64,000 nucleotides of DNA from Rhodococcus pseudokoreensis (GCF_017068395.1 NZ_CP070619.1:6262001-6326000); one strand, 5' to 3'. Positions 1 to 9,721 are shown, numbered from the stretch's first letter. Numbers and translations are program-made. The notes: generated from the sequence alone by a model not told the origin.

Positions 1-40
1 TTCGGTCGCGGGTCGGAACTGTGCTGGGAGCGGAACTCAC
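1..40 (-). CDS. 5' end of a divergent gene running off the left edge
   Basis: Only about 13 codons are visible (VSSAPSTVPTRDR), so no function can be read. A GTG start at 40 has a good Shine-Dalgarno (cggagg, minus strand, 52-47) at 6-nt spacing; the in-frame ATG at 46 touches the SD and is less likely. The gene is divergent from the siderophore exporter, with an iron box between them at 108-126, so it may be iron-regulated too. That role is inference from position only. Confidence 0.4.
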   Translation of the reverse strand, partial: MSSAPSTVPTRDR

Positions 41-107
41 TGTCATCCTCCGGTTCGTCGGCCGGACCACGGCGCGTTGAGCCGCTTCGGCCGCATGGGG
101 TAGGTTG

Positions 108-126
108 CTGGGTTAGTGAAGCCTAA
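108..126. promoter_or_regulatory. Candidate IdeR/DtxR iron box upstream of the exporter gene
   Basis: CTGGGTTAGTGAAGCCTAA matches the actinobacterial iron-box consensus TTAGGTTAGSCTAACCTAA at about 13 of 19 positions, with both arms (GGTTAG and CCTAA) kept. It lies between the exporter and the divergent partial gene. It is weaker than the boxes at 9672 and 10513. Fe-loaded IdeR would be expected to repress transcription here. Confidence 0.55.
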
Positions 127-186
127 GCATAGTTGCTCTCCGCGCGAACGGCGAAACGGAGAGCTGTTGCAACCGAATGTGAATGG

Positions 187-1458
187 ATGACAATGGCTGG
201 ATTATCGCGATACGCAATCGACTTGACGCCTCTCCGGACGAGTCGCGAGTTCCGATACATCTTCATCGCCCGCACGATCTCCATCTTCGGTCTGGGTCTG
301 CTTCTGGTGGCCGTGCCGCTGCAGGTGTACGACATGACGAATTCCACACTGGCAGTGGGCGCGGCGAGCATCGTCGTGGGCTCCTCGGTGTTCGTCGGCA
401 CCCTGTTCGGCGGCGTGATCGCCGACCGGTACGACCGCAGGCCGGTCATCTCGCTCGCCCGCGCCGCCGCGGGTGTGGCGTTCGCGATCCTCGCGGTCAA
501 CGCGTTCCTCCCCACACCCCAGTTGTGGATCATCTACCTGTGCGGCGTGATCGAGGGCCTCGCGGGCGGCATCTCCGCGACCGCACTGATGGCGGTGATC
601 CCGTCGCTGCTGCCCAAGGACAAGATGGCCGCCGCCGGCGCCCTGATGACCGTGATGGCCGATCTCGGGACTGTCGCGTCGCCCGCCATCGGCGGTGTGA
701 TCATCGCGGCCACGTCCGTGGGCACCAACTACGTTCTCGCCGCGGTGTCGTCGGGGATCACCGCGTACTGCATCGCCAGGCTGCCGTCGCTGCCGCCGCC
801 GGTCAAGAACACCGAAAGTCCGCTGCGGTCGATCGCCAGCGGTTTCACGTACGCCGCCAAGGACTCCGTGGTCGGCGGAACGCTGCTGGTCGGCTTCTGC
901 GCGATGATGCTGACCGGCTGGAACGTGCTGCTGCCCGCCTACGCGAGCCAGGTGCTGCATGCCGGACCGGCCGCCACCGGGCTTCTCTACAGCGCGCCCG
1001 CCGTCGGCGCCCTCACCGGGTCGCTCACGAGCGGCTGGACGGGTACCGCGCGGCGCGGTGGCCTGATCGTGTTCCTCGCGGCGATGATCGCGTCGGCCGG
1101 GCTGGTCGGCGTCGGCGCGGTCCCGATGATTGCGGTCACGTTCCTCGGTCTCGCCGCCCACGGTTTCGGGCGTGTGCTCGGCGACATCCTCCGGTACGCG
1201 GTCATCCAGACCGAGACCCCCGAGGAATACCGCGGACGCGTCGCGGGTGTGTGGGGCGCCCAGATCTCCACCGGCTCGGCGGCCGGAGCGCTCGTCGCGG
1301 GCGCCGTCGGCGCCGCGGTGGGCCCGCGGGAGGCGTTCCTCCTCTACGGGACCGGCGGCATCGTGGTGCTGGCGGTTCTCGCGGTGGCCTTGAAGGGACT
1401 ACGCACCTACAGCAGTGCCGCTGCCGAAGAGGACGACCTCTCGGCAGCGGCACAGTGA
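187..1458 (+). CDS. MFS exporter, EntS-like (probable siderophore efflux)
   Basis: About 423 residues with the 12-helix profile of the major facilitator superfamily. The N-terminus (SREFRYIFIARTISIFG) and the loop GGVIADRYDRRPVI between helices 2 and 3 are typical of the EntS/enterobactin-exporter branch. It probably exports the siderophore made by the adjacent NRPS; this rests on family and context. A TTG at 133 lies only 6 bp past the iron box, so ATG 187 or 193 is preferred, although neither has a clear Shine-Dalgarno. It converges on the binding-protein gene with a 16-bp gap, and the last codons form a hairpin. Substrate specificity cannot be read from sequence. Confidence 0.8.
   Translation: MTMAGLSRYAIDLTPLRTSREFRYIFIARTISIFGLGLLLVAVPLQVYDMTNSTLAVGAASIVVGSSVFVGTLFGGVIADRYDRRPVISLARAAAGVAFAILAVNAFLPTPQLWIIYLCGVIEGLAGGISATALMAVIPSLLPKDKMAAAGALMTVMADLGTVASPAIGGVIIAATSVGTNYVLAAVSSGITAYCIARLPSLPPPVKNTESPLRSIASGFTYAAKDSVVGGTLLVGFCAMMLTGWNVLLPAYASQVLHAGPAATGLLYSAPAVGALTGSLTSGWTGTARRGGLIVFLAAMIASAGLVGVGAVPMIAVTFLGLAAHGFGRVLGDILRYAVIQTETPEEYRGRVAGVWGAQISTGSAAGALVAGAVGAAVGPREAFLLYGTGGIVVLAVLAVALKGLRTYSSAAAEEDDLSAAAQ
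1415..1453. terminator. Hairpin at the convergent 3' ends of exporter and binding-protein genes
   Basis: Arms GTGCCGCTGCCGAAGAGG and CCTCTCGGCAGCGGCAC pair with one bulged A around a very short loop. The hairpin lies inside the last codons of the exporter, just before its stop, and faces the converging binding-protein gene. There is no T-run, as is common in actinobacteria. It probably acts as a bidirectional terminator. Confidence 0.5.
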
Positions 1459-1474
1459 CGCTGTCAGGCGGGAA

Positions 1475-2539
1475 CTAGCTGGCCTGAGCGTTGTTCGCGG
1501 CCTGCGACAGCTGCGGGAGCAGCTTGTCGAGCAGCCACGGCACGCTGAGCACGTTCGGCGAGCTCGACGCGAACACCAGCGGCGGATCGGTCAGACCCAC
1601 GTAGGCGTTGTCGCGCACGGCCTTCACGCCGGCGAACAGCGGGTTCGACTGGACCTCGTTCTGCAGTTCGGGCGAGAGGTACCAGGCGAGCAGCACATCC
1701 GGGTTGTACGTCGGCAGCAGTTCCATGCTGACCGGGGCGGCGAACTTGGTCTGGTCACTGCTCTCGCGCAACTTCTGGGCGAGCGGGTCGACCGTGAAAC
1801 CGAGGCTTGCCAGCATCTTCAGGCGAGGGTCGGTGTCGAAGTAGAAGTTGTACGACCCCGGCTCGGTGCCGCTGCCGAAGGCCACCGTCTTGCCGGCGAA
1901 TTCGGGGTGCTGCGACTTCGCCTGCGCCAGGGTGTCCTGCGTCTGCGTCACCAGCGCCTCGGCCTGTGCCGACCGGCCGAGGGCCTTGCCGACGGTGGTG
2001 ATCTGGTCTTCCCAGCTGGTCGCCCAGCGACGCTCCGGGTACGCCACGGTGGGGGCGATCGCCGACAGCTTGTCGAACTGCTCCTGGTTCACGCCGGAGT
2101 GCACGGCCAGGATCACGTCGGGGGCGAGTGCCGCGATCTGCTCGTACGGCATCTCCTTGCTCGACGCCGTCAGCAACGCGGGTTCCGCGTTCGGGTCGAG
2201 CTCTTCGAGCTTCGCGCGCGACCACGGCAGCAGGCCGTCGTCGGTTCCGGTGTCCGACTTCATGTTCTGCACGGCCACGGGCACGACGCCGAGCGACAGC
2301 GCCGCGTCCTCGCTGCCCCAGCCGAGCGTGACGACCCGTTCCGGTGCCTCCGGGATCTCGGCGGTGCCGAGCGCCGACGGAATCGACACGGGGAAGGCCG
2401 ACGCGTCGGCCTGTCCGGTGGCGGATCCCGCCGCGTCGGTCGAGTCGGTCGTCGACTCGCTGCAGGCACCCGCGAACAGCGCGGTTGCCGCCATCATCAC
2501 GATTCCGGCTCTACGCCAGTATCTTCCGGACGTTTTCAT
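1475..2539 (-). CDS. Fe-siderophore ABC transporter substrate-binding lipoprotein
   Basis: 354 residues. The N-terminus is a lipoprotein signal: charged MKTSGRYWRRAG, a hydrophobic stretch, then FAGAC with the acylated Cys near residue 26. The rest is a FepB/FhuD-like periplasmic-binding fold, starting at PERVVTLGWGSEDAALSLG and continuing with YEQIAALAPDVILAVHSG. It would capture ferric siderophore at the cell surface and pass it to an ABC permease not encoded here. The ATG overlaps the NRPS stop by 4 bp (ATGA, 2536-2539), so the two are cotranscribed and probably coupled, which ties the ligand to the NRPS product. Ligand identity is inferred from context. Confidence 0.88.
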   Translation of the reverse strand: MKTSGRYWRRAGIVMMAATALFAGACSESTTDSTDAAGSATGQADASAFPVSIPSALGTAEIPEAPERVVTLGWGSEDAALSLGVVPVAVQNMKSDTGTDDGLLPWSRAKLEELDPNAEPALLTASSKEMPYEQIAALAPDVILAVHSGVNQEQFDKLSAIAPTVAYPERRWATSWEDQITTVGKALGRSAQAEALVTQTQDTLAQAKSQHPEFAGKTVAFGSGTEPGSYNFYFDTDPRLKMLASLGFTVDPLAQKLRESSDQTKFAAPVSMELLPTYNPDVLLAWYLSPELQNEVQSNPLFAGVKAVRDNAYVGLTDPPLVFASSSPNVLSVPWLLDKLLPQLSQAANNAQAS

Positions 2540-5500
2540 CGATCTCCCTGTTCTTTGTTGATGGGGTTCGTGTGCGAGCCGAACGAGGCGAGTGCCTCGT
2601 TCACGGCGGAGCCGACTTCGCCGATCCAACGCGGCTGAGTCATGTCCTTGTGCTCGCAGTCGAGGTCGTGGTTGACGATGGTGCCGGTCAGGTAGGGCCG
2701 CCACAAGTCGTACGTCGCCGCGGTCGCTGGATTCCTGGCCGCGGTGAAGAAGAGCATGTCGGAGTCCACGACGATCTGTGAGGGTTCGGATTCGAGACGC
2801 ACGGCGTTCGCGAAGTTGTCGATCATCGCGGCCGGGGTGTGCTCGTTGATCCCGGCGAGGGCACTGCCCTCGCCGCGCAGGATATCGATCACCTGCTGCC
2901 GGTCGAGACCGTCCGCGAGGAGCGGTTCGGGGTCGTAGCCGACCATGTACAGCAGCGCGGCGAGCGCGTCCTGCTCCGTCGGCATCGACGCCCATGCATC
3001 CGACGGGAAGGAGTCGAGCATGACGAGCATGCCGAGTTCCTCGCCCTGGTTCTGCAGAGCGCCCGCGATGGCGTGTGCGACGACGCCGCCCAGCGACCAT
3101 CCGAGGAGGTGGTACGGGCCCGTCGGCTGCACGGTTCGCATGTGCTCGATGTATTCGGCGGCCATGTCCTCGAGTGTTTCCGGCGGCCGCTTGGACGTCG
3201 ACAGGTTGGACGCCTGCACGCCGTACAGCGGGTAGTCGTCGTCGATGTGCCGCAGCAGTCCCGAATAACCCCAGCTGATCCCGCCGGCGGGGTGGAAGCA
3301 GAACACCGGCGGCCGGGAGCCCTCGGTGCGGAACGGAAGCAGCACGGCCAGGGCGTCGGCGTCGTGATCGTCGTCGAGGCGCCCCGCCAATTGGGCCACG
3401 GTCGGCGCCGCGAACAGGGACGCGACCGTCGCGGTGACGGACAGGCGGGAGGAGATCGCGCTCATCAACCCGGCCGCCATCAGCGAGTGGCCACCGAGGT
3501 CGAAGAAGCTGTCGTCGATGCCGACCCGCTCGATACCGAGGGCCTCCGCGAACAACTGGCACAGCACCTCTTCGCGGGCCGTGCGCGGCCCCCGCTCGGA
3601 CACCTGCAGCGACAGGTGCGGAACGGGGAGCGACGACTGGTCGAGCTTGCCGTTCGGCAGGGTGGGGAACTCGTCGACCGCGATGAACGCGGCCGGGATC
3701 ATGTAGTCCGGCAACCGGCTGGCGGCGCGGCGGTGCAACTGGTCGGGGTCGATCCGGCCGCCCGGCACCGACGTGGCGTACGCGACCAGCCGCTGATCGC
3801 CCGGCCGGTCCTCGCGGACCACGACGACGATGTGCTCGACGTCCGGGTCACCGGACAGCACGGCCTCGATCTCGTTGAGTTCGATGCGGAACCCGCGCAC
3901 CTTGACCTGCGAGTCGGCGCGGCCGGTGAAGTAGATCTGACCGTCGCGGCCCCACCACACCACATCCGACGTCCGGTACATGCGACTGCCCGGATCCGCG
4001 AACGGGTCGGCGATGAAGCGTTCCGCCGTCTTGGGGCTCTGGTTGCGGTATCCGCGGGTGACGCTGTCGCCCGCGAGATACAGCTCGCCGGACACGCCCG
4101 GCGGCACCGGCCGCAGCGCGTGGTCCAGGACGTACGCATGCTTGCCCGGGTCGACGACGCCGATGGGGACGGGACCTTCGTGTCCCGGTTCGACGAGGGC
4201 CAGGGTGGCGTTGACCGTGCACTCGGTGGGTCCGTACGCGTTGAACAGCCGGCGGCCGGGTGCGTACCGCTCGATCAGTTGCGGGGTGAGCTTCTCGGCT
4301 CCGAGCATCAGGTCGACGCCGTCCGGGATGGGATGCTCCGGTGGGAACGCGGCGGCGAAAGACGGTGGCACTCCGACGAAGTTCACGTCGTGTTCGTTGA
4401 TGACCCGGGCGAGCGGCTCGCCGGGGATGCGGTCGGCGTCCGTCGCGACCACCAGCGTTCCGCCCGACAGCACTCCCCACATGATCTGCCAGAACGCGAG
4501 GTCGAAGCTGATGGACGAGAAGTGCAGCGCCCGCGTGCGGTGGTCCATGCCGATCACGTCCGACTGCAGCGACAGCAGGTCCGCGATGCCGAGGTGCGGG
4601 ACGACGACGCCCTTGGGAACTCCCGTCGACCCGGACGTGTAGATGAGGTACGCGGCGTCGTCGAGTTGCAGTGGCCTGCTGCGGTCGGCGTCCGTGGGGG
4701 TGCCGACCGGCTGGGTGCCCAGCAGCGTCTGCAGGTCCGGATCGTCCAGGTCGAGAATGGGCACGTCGGTGCCCAGCGGACTCCGGTCGGGCACACCGAC
4801 GGATGAGGTGAGGATCGCGACCGGGGCGCCGTCGGCGAGCATGTGCGCGATCCGGTCGGCCGGGTACGTCGGGTCGACGGGAAGATATGCGGCACCGCTC
4901 TTCAGCACGGCGAGAACACTGATGATCAGCTCGGCGGACCGGTCGAGGGCGAGCGCGACCACGTCGCCGGGGCCTGCGCCCCGCGAGATCAGCAGGTGGG
5001 CAATCCGGTTCGCGCGTTCGTCCAGCTGCCGGTAGGTGAGCGAGACGGCGGGCCGCACGCTGGATCCGACGGCGAGGGCCTCGGCGTCGGGGGTGTGGGC
5101 CACCTGTTCCGAGAAGTACTCGTCGAACGTGCGCGCGGGGATGGAGTGCTCCGCGTGCGACCATTCGCCGAGCACCCGCTCCCGCTCCTGCGGGGTCAGG
5201 ATGTCGAGCAGACCGATCCGCTGCTCGTGGTTCGCGACGAGTCGCTCGATTATCACGGCGAGGCGGTCGGCGAGGGATTCGACCGTGGCAGCGTCGAAGA
5301 GTTCGGTGGAGTACTCGAACGTGACGTCGACGCCGCCGCTGTCCGGGCGTTCCTGGAAGCGCAGTGCCAGATCGAATTTCGCGGACGTGGCGTCGAGCAT
5401 CCGCACGGACGCGGTCGTCCCGTCGAACCGCTCCGCCGTCCCGTCCTGCTTCCAGTGCGAGAGCATCACCTGGAACAGGGGGTGGCGGGCCGACGACCGC

Positions 5501-8500
5501 GGGGGATTGACCAGTTCCACGATGCGGTTGAACGGCACGTCGGCGTGGTCGACGGCGTCGAGGTCGACGGCCCGGACCCGGTCCAGCAACTGGTCGAACG
5601 TCGGGTCGCCCGAGACGTCGGTGCGCAGGACCACCGTGTTGACGAAGCAGCCCACCATGGCGTCGAGGTCGGGGTGACTGCGACCGGCGACGGGCACACC
5701 GAGGGCGATGTCCTTTCCGGCGCCGAGCCTTTCGAGGAGCACGGCCACCGCGGCGTGGACGATCATGAAGAAGCTCGCGCGCCGCTCGGCGGCCAGCGCA
5801 TCGACCGCCGCGTGCAGCGACGGCGACAGCGTGCGGTGGACGCTCGCGCCGCGATTGGTCGGCAGGGCCGGTCGCGGACGGTCGGTGCGCCAGCCCAGTT
5901 CGAGCGGCAGACCGGCGAGTTGCTCACGCCAGTAGTCGAGCTGACCGGTCAGCAACGGGGTCGCGTCCTCTGCGCCGATCCGTTCGCGCTGCCACACGGC
6001 GACGTCCGGGTACTGCAACGGCAGCGGCGTGAACTCCGGTGCCCGCCCGGCGCGGCGGGCGTTGTACGCGAACGCGAGATCGTCCAGCAGCTTCGACTGC
6101 GACCATTCGTCGCCGATGATGTGGTGCATCAACAGGACCAGCGTGTGCTGCGGTTCGTACAGCACGGCCCGCAGCGGCGGCTGCTCGGTGAGTCCGAGCC
6201 CCACCGTCGTCATCGCCGCGATGTGCCCCTCGATGTTGCCGACGTTGTCGACACGCTCGAGCCGGACCTTCGCGTCCCCGGCGGGAAGCACCACCTGGTG
6301 GGGCACCGCGTCGACGAGGGGGAACACCGTCCGCAGCGCTTGGTGCCGGGTCACGACATCTGTGAGCGCCGCGGACAGGGCGCCGGGTTCGAGGCCGTCC
6401 CCGAAATCGACGGCCAGCGCCAGCAGGTACGTCCCGCCGCCGGCCGCGCTGTCGAGGAACCACAGGCGTTCCTGCGCGGGGGACAACGGCACCGGGGTGC
6501 CCTCGGGGAGGTCCCGCGGGGACGGCCTGCTCGCCTGCACCCGCTCCCCGGCGTCCTCGAGTTGCGCGGCCACCGCGGCCACGGTGGGATTCTCGAAGAC
6601 CGTCGCGACCCGCAGCGGCACACCGAGTTCCGCGGTGATCGCCGACACGAGGGCGGCGGCGAGGAGGGAGTTCCCGCCCAGCGCGAAGAAGTCGTCGTGG
6701 ACGCCGACCTGCTCGGCGCCGAGGATCGAGGTGAACAGTGGGAGGATCCGGGCCTCGGTGCCGGTGCGGGGTGTGTCGCCGGACTGTCCGAGCCACCGGG
6801 GGGCGGGCAGCGCGTCCTTGTCGACCTTGCCGTTGTGGGTCAACGGCAACCGGTCGAGCATCACCAGCGCGGATGGCGTCATGTACCCGGGCAGCGAGCG
6901 GACGAGGTGCGCCCGCACGTCCTCCTCGACCGTGTCGGGCGCGCTGCCCGGACGGGGAACGACGTACCCGACGATCCGCTGGTCGCCGCCGGCCTGTTCG
7001 TGCACCGTCGCGACCGCCGCCTGTACGTCGGGAACCGCGGTCATCGCGGCGGTGATCTCGCCGAGTTCGACACGGTAACCGCGCAATTGGATCTGGTCGT
7101 CGATCCGGCCGTGGTAGTGGAGGGTGCCGGTCGCGTCGTACCGGGCGAGGTCGCCGGTCCGGTACATGCGCGTCCCGGCCGAGGCGAACGGGTCGGCGAC
7201 GAAGCGCGCCGACGTCAGGTCGGGACGCCGGAGGTAGCCGGGGGACAGTCCGGGGCCGGACACGTAGATCTGACCGGTGACGCCGGGCGGCACCGGTCGC
7301 AGTCCCGGCCCGAGTACGTACGTGCACAGGTCGCCGAGCGGCACGCCGATGTCCACGACGTCGGCGGCGGTGACCTTCGTGGCGGTGACGTGGACGGTGG
7401 TCTCGGTGATGCCGTACATGTTGATTAGGGCGGTTTCCGCATCCGGACCCGCGGCGGCGAACCAGGCGCGCAGGACGGCCGGATCGAGGGCCTCACCGCC
7501 GAACACGACGTACCGCAGTCGCAGGCGGTCGAACGAGTCCGCGCGAACCAGGGCGTCGACGAGATGCCCGAATGCGGACGGCGTCTGGTTCAGGACGGTG
7601 ACACCCTCGTCGACGAGAAGGGCGGCGAGGTCGGCCGGTGACGTGAGGGTGGTCTCGTCGACCGTGACGAGGCGGCCGCCGTGCAGCAGCGCACCCCAGA
7701 TCTCCCACACGGAGAAATCGAACGCATACGAGTGCAGCAGCGGCCAGCAGTCGTCCTCCGTGAACGTGAACCATGCCCGGGACACGTCGAACAGGCGCAT
7801 CACGTTGCGGTGCGGAATCGGAACGCCCTTGGGCACACCGGTGGATCCGGACGTGTAGATGATGTACGCGATGTCGTCGGCGCGCACCGGGTCGTCGAGT
7901 TCTCCGGCGCCGGACTGCGGCGCGCCCTCCTCGACGCGGGGGAGGTCGCCGAGCAGTTCGGCGGATCCGATGCCCAGCGTCGGCTGCGCGTCGTGCAGGA
8001 TGAACCGGGCTCGCTCGGCCGGGGAGGACGGATCGATCGGCAGGTAGGTCGCGCCGCTGCGGAGAATCGCGAGGACCGCGACGATCAGATCGGTGCCGCG
8101 AGGGAGGCTGACGGCCACGACCGTGCCGCGCCCGGCGCCGGCCGACCTCAGCCGGCGGGCAAGGGCGGCACTGCGATCCGTGAGTTCCCGGTACGTCAGT
8201 TCGTTCACCGCGAGGCGGTCCGAGTGGGTGCGCACCTGGGCGAGGAAGGCGGAGACGATGCTGTCGGGAAGTGCCGCTGCGGCCGCGCGCCGGTCGAGCC
8301 CGGCCACCGACCGCCACGAGTGCAGCTCGTCCGGGGCGCAGACGTCCACGACGGCGACGGGTTCGGTTGCCACGGAAATGCTTCGGAGGTAGTGCGCGAA
8401 GCGGTGTGCATGGTTCCGGATGTCGACGTCCGTGTAGACCTCGGGGTTTCCGGCCCATTCGAGCGTGAGTTCGTCACCGGCGTCGGAGACGGAGATCACC

Positions 8501-9603
8501 ACGTCCTCCACCGGACCGGTGGCCAGTTGGTGCACCGACCCGGAGGTGGGACCGAAAGCGATTCTGGCGGCGAACGGTTTGACGTTCACCACCGCACCGC
8601 CGGTGACGCGGCTGCCGGCGTCCCGGACGCGCTGGAACGGGCGAGTGTCGGACAGTGCTGTGGCCACCCGTCCGATCACGTCGGCGAACGTCGAACTTAT
8701 GTCGAGGGGAATGCGGAGCGGCACGATGTTCGTGGCCGTCACGGGCGACGCCAGTTCGATTCCGTTGCGGGCCAGCACCGGAACCCGGAGCGTCACCTCC
8801 TCGGCTCCCGTGTGGGCGCCCAGGTACGCGGCGGCGGCCGCGTACACCGCCTCCGCCCACGTGGTCGCCTGCGCGGTCGCCGCGGCGCGCAGGCTCTGTG
8901 CGACGTCGGGGTCGATCGGGATCGTGCACCGATGGGGATCGGGGGCCGGCCGGCGCACCGTGTCGCTGAATCCGACCGGACGCGATGCGGCAGGCGGCGC
9001 GCCGTCTGGGGCCGCGGCGTCGAACTCCTGTGCCGCCCGGACATGCTCGCGCAGCGGCGGGAACTTCGCAGGTCGGGGTTCGGTGCCCGCGAGTCGGGCC
9101 GCGTACAGCGCCGCCACACGGCGGGTGAGCAGCGAATACCCGTAGGCGTCCAGCAATGCGTGGGGAGCGCGGAGGTACCAGATCGCACCGGATTCGATGC
9201 TGATCAGCGCCGTGCGCACGAGGGGAGCGGTGTCGAAATCAAGTGGTCGGCGCACGTCCTCGCGCATCCACTCCACAGCCGCGGCCCTGTCGAGATCGAG
9301 GCGCTCGAGTTCGGGTGCGTGATGTCGATCGTGTACCTGGATCACGTCGGCAGAATCGGCGTCTGCTTCGCCCTCGAATCGGATCGAGAGGACCTCGGCC
9401 TCCTCGACAACCGTGCGTATCGCCGCGGCGAGAGCGTCGAGGTCGACGGGGGCCGCGACCTCCACGTATTCGGCTGTTGTGAACGCCGACCGGGTCGGGT
9501 CCAGCTGGTGCCCGGCCCACAGTTCGCGCTGGGCGGCGGTCAAGCTGACGTCGGTGTCCGCCCCGGTCTGCAGGGTGGACGGCGACGATATCGAAAGGGA
9601 CAT
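2536..9603 (-). CDS. Two-module siderophore NRPS (C-A-PCP-C-A-PCP-TE), DhbF/EntF-like
   Basis: 2355 residues. Domains in order: C1 (motif PHALLDAYG near 148; second His and Asp kept, first His and final Gly changed), A1 (YTSGSTGVPKG near 581, FDFSVW near 625), PCP1 (LGGNSLLAA near 976), C2 (HHIIGDEWS near 1159), A2 (YTSGSTGVPKG near 1653, FDLAFW near 1699), PCP2 (LGGHSL near 2037), TE (GWSLGG near 2169). My manual specificity codes are DFWNVGMVHK for A1, one substitution from the classic threonine code, and DLWGMGAVNK for A2, which I cannot assign. There is no loading or epimerisation domain; C1 at the N-terminus fits a partner aryl-carrier protein delivering 2,3-dihydroxybenzoate, as in DhbF and EntF. 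Start ATG 9603 has SD aggagcg; an iron box lies upstream. The downstream binding-protein gene overlaps by 4 bp. Confidence 0.93.
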   Translation of the reverse strand: MSLSISSPSTLQTGADTDVSLTAAQRELWAGHQLDPTRSAFTTAEYVEVAAPVDLDALAAAIRTVVEEAEVLSIRFEGEADADSADVIQVHDRHHAPELERLDLDRAAAVEWMREDVRRPLDFDTAPLVRTALISIESGAIWYLRAPHALLDAYGYSLLTRRVAALYAARLAGTEPRPAKFPPLREHVRAAQEFDAAAPDGAPPAASRPVGFSDTVRRPAPDPHRCTIPIDPDVAQSLRAAATAQATTWAEAVYAAAAAYLGAHTGAEEVTLRVPVLARNGIELASPVTATNIVPLRIPLDISSTFADVIGRVATALSDTRPFQRVRDAGSRVTGGAVVNVKPFAARIAFGPTSGSVHQLATGPVEDVVISVSDAGDELTLEWAGNPEVYTDVDIRNHAHRFAHYLRSISVATEPVAVVDVCAPDELHSWRSVAGLDRRAAAAALPDSIVSAFLAQVRTHSDRLAVNELTYRELTDRSAALARRLRSAGAGRGTVVAVSLPRGTDLIVAVLAILRSGATYLPIDPSSPAERARFILHDAQPTLGIGSAELLGDLPRVEEGAPQSGAGELDDPVRADDIAYIIYTSGSTGVPKGVPIPHRNVMRLFDVSRAWFTFTEDDCWPLLHSYAFDFSVWEIWGALLHGGRLVTVDETTLTSPADLAALLVDEGVTVLNQTPSAFGHLVDALVRADSFDRLRLRYVVFGGEALDPAVLRAWFAAAGPDAETALINMYGITETTVHVTATKVTAADVVDIGVPLGDLCTYVLGPGLRPVPPGVTGQIYVSGPGLSPGYLRRPDLTSARFVADPFASAGTRMYRTGDLARYDATGTLHYHGRIDDQIQLRGYRVELGEITAAMTAVPDVQAAVATVHEQAGGDQRIVGYVVPRPGSAPDTVEEDVRAHLVRSLPGYMTPSALVMLDRLPLTHNGKVDKDALPAPRWLGQSGDTPRTGTEARILPLFTSILGAEQVGVHDDFFALGGNSLLAAALVSAITAELGVPLRVATVFENPTVAAVAAQLEDAGERVQASRPSPRDLPEGTPVPLSPAQERLWFLDSAAGGGTYLLALAVDFGDGLEPGALSAALTDVVTRHQALRTVFPLVDAVPHQVVLPAGDAKVRLERVDNVGNIEGHIAAMTTVGLGLTEQPPLRAVLYEPQHTLVLLMHHIIGDEWSQSKLLDDLAFAYNARRAGRAPEFTPLPLQYPDVAVWQRERIGAEDATPLLTGQLDYWREQLAGLPLELGWRTDRPRPALPTNRGASVHRTLSPSLHAAVDALAAERRASFFMIVHAAVAVLLERLGAGKDIALGVPVAGRSHPDLDAMVGCFVNTVVLRTDVSGDPTFDQLLDRVRAVDLDAVDHADVPFNRIVELVNPPRSSARHPLFQVMLSHWKQDGTAERFDGTTASVRMLDATSAKFDLALRFQERPDSGGVDVTFEYSTELFDAATVESLADRLAVIIERLVANHEQRIGLLDILTPQERERVLGEWSHAEHSIPARTFDEYFSEQVAHTPDAEALAVGSSVRPAVSLTYRQLDERANRIAHLLISRGAGPGDVVALALDRSAELIISVLAVLKSGAAYLPVDPTYPADRIAHMLADGAPVAILTSSVGVPDRSPLGTDVPILDLDDPDLQTLLGTQPVGTPTDADRSRPLQLDDAAYLIYTSGSTGVPKGVVVPHLGIADLLSLQSDVIGMDHRTRALHFSSISFDLAFWQIMWGVLSGGTLVVATDADRIPGEPLARVINEHDVNFVGVPPSFAAAFPPEHPIPDGVDLMLGAEKLTPQLIERYAPGRRLFNAYGPTECTVNATLALVEPGHEGPVPIGVVDPGKHAYVLDHALRPVPPGVSGELYLAGDSVTRGYRNQSPKTAERFIADPFADPGSRMYRTSDVVWWGRDGQIYFTGRADSQVKVRGFRIELNEIEAVLSGDPDVEHIVVVVREDRPGDQRLVAYATSVPGGRIDPDQLHRRAASRLPDYMIPAAFIAVDEFPTLPNGKLDQSSLPVPHLSLQVSERGPRTAREEVLCQLFAEALGIERVGIDDSFFDLGGHSLMAAGLMSAISSRLSVTATVASLFAAPTVAQLAGRLDDDHDADALAVLLPFRTEGSRPPVFCFHPAGGISWGYSGLLRHIDDDYPLYGVQASNLSTSKRPPETLEDMAAEYIEHMRTVQPTGPYHLLGWSLGGVVAHAIAGALQNQGEELGMLVMLDSFPSDAWASMPTEQDALAALLYMVGYDPEPLLADGLDRQQVIDILRGEGSALAGINEHTPAAMIDNFANAVRLESEPSQIVVDSDMLFFTAARNPATAATYDLWRPYLTGTIVNHDLDCEHKDMTQPRWIGEVGSAVNEALASFGSHTNPINKEQGDR

Positions 9604-9621
9604 CTAACAGGCGCTCCTGAT

Positions 9622-9659
9622 GCTTTCGGCTTTCGGGCTTGGGGCTTTCGGGCTTTCAG
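9622..9659. repeat. Short tandem gctttcgg repeats in the NRPS 5' leader
   Basis: Near-copies of GCTTTCGG occur at 9622, 9629, 9644 and 9652 (the last with one change), between the iron box and the NRPS start. On the transcript they read as CCGAAAGC units. No function can be assigned; slippage-prone leader sequence or a local RNA structure are possibilities. Confidence 0.5.
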
Positions 9660-9671
9660 CTACTCAGCGTG

Positions 9672-9690
9672 TCAGGTTAGCCTAACCACA
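9672..9690. promoter_or_regulatory. Strong IdeR/DtxR iron box upstream of the NRPS
   Basis: TCAGGTTAGCCTAACCACA matches TTAGGTTAGSCTAACCTAA at 16 of 19 positions, with a perfect GGTTAGCCTAACC core. It lies about 70 bp upstream of the NRPS start, where it would overlap the promoter. Iron-replete repression of the NRPS and binding-protein operon is the expected output. Confidence 0.85.
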
Positions 9691-9721
9691 CGGGCTATGG
9701 TGATCCGACCGTCTACGCACA

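Noticed and set aside
133..187. Start of the exporter at TTG 133
   Set aside because: It would begin 6 bp past the iron box, leaving no room for a promoter and leader; ATG 187 or 193 is more believable.
202..1161. Long reverse-strand frame inside the exporter gene
   Set aside because: Arg/Gly/His-rich shadow of a high-GC gene with no Shine-Dalgarno or recognisable pattern.
2839..4806. 655-codon plus-strand frame opposite the NRPS
   Set aside because: Frame shadow; low-complexity Arg/Val/Gly pattern, while the NRPS on the other strand is unmistakable.
9236..9260. Inactive first condensation domain
   Set aside because: The C1 motif PHALLDAYG lost the first His and the last Gly, but the second His and the Asp that matter are kept, so loss of function is not supported.
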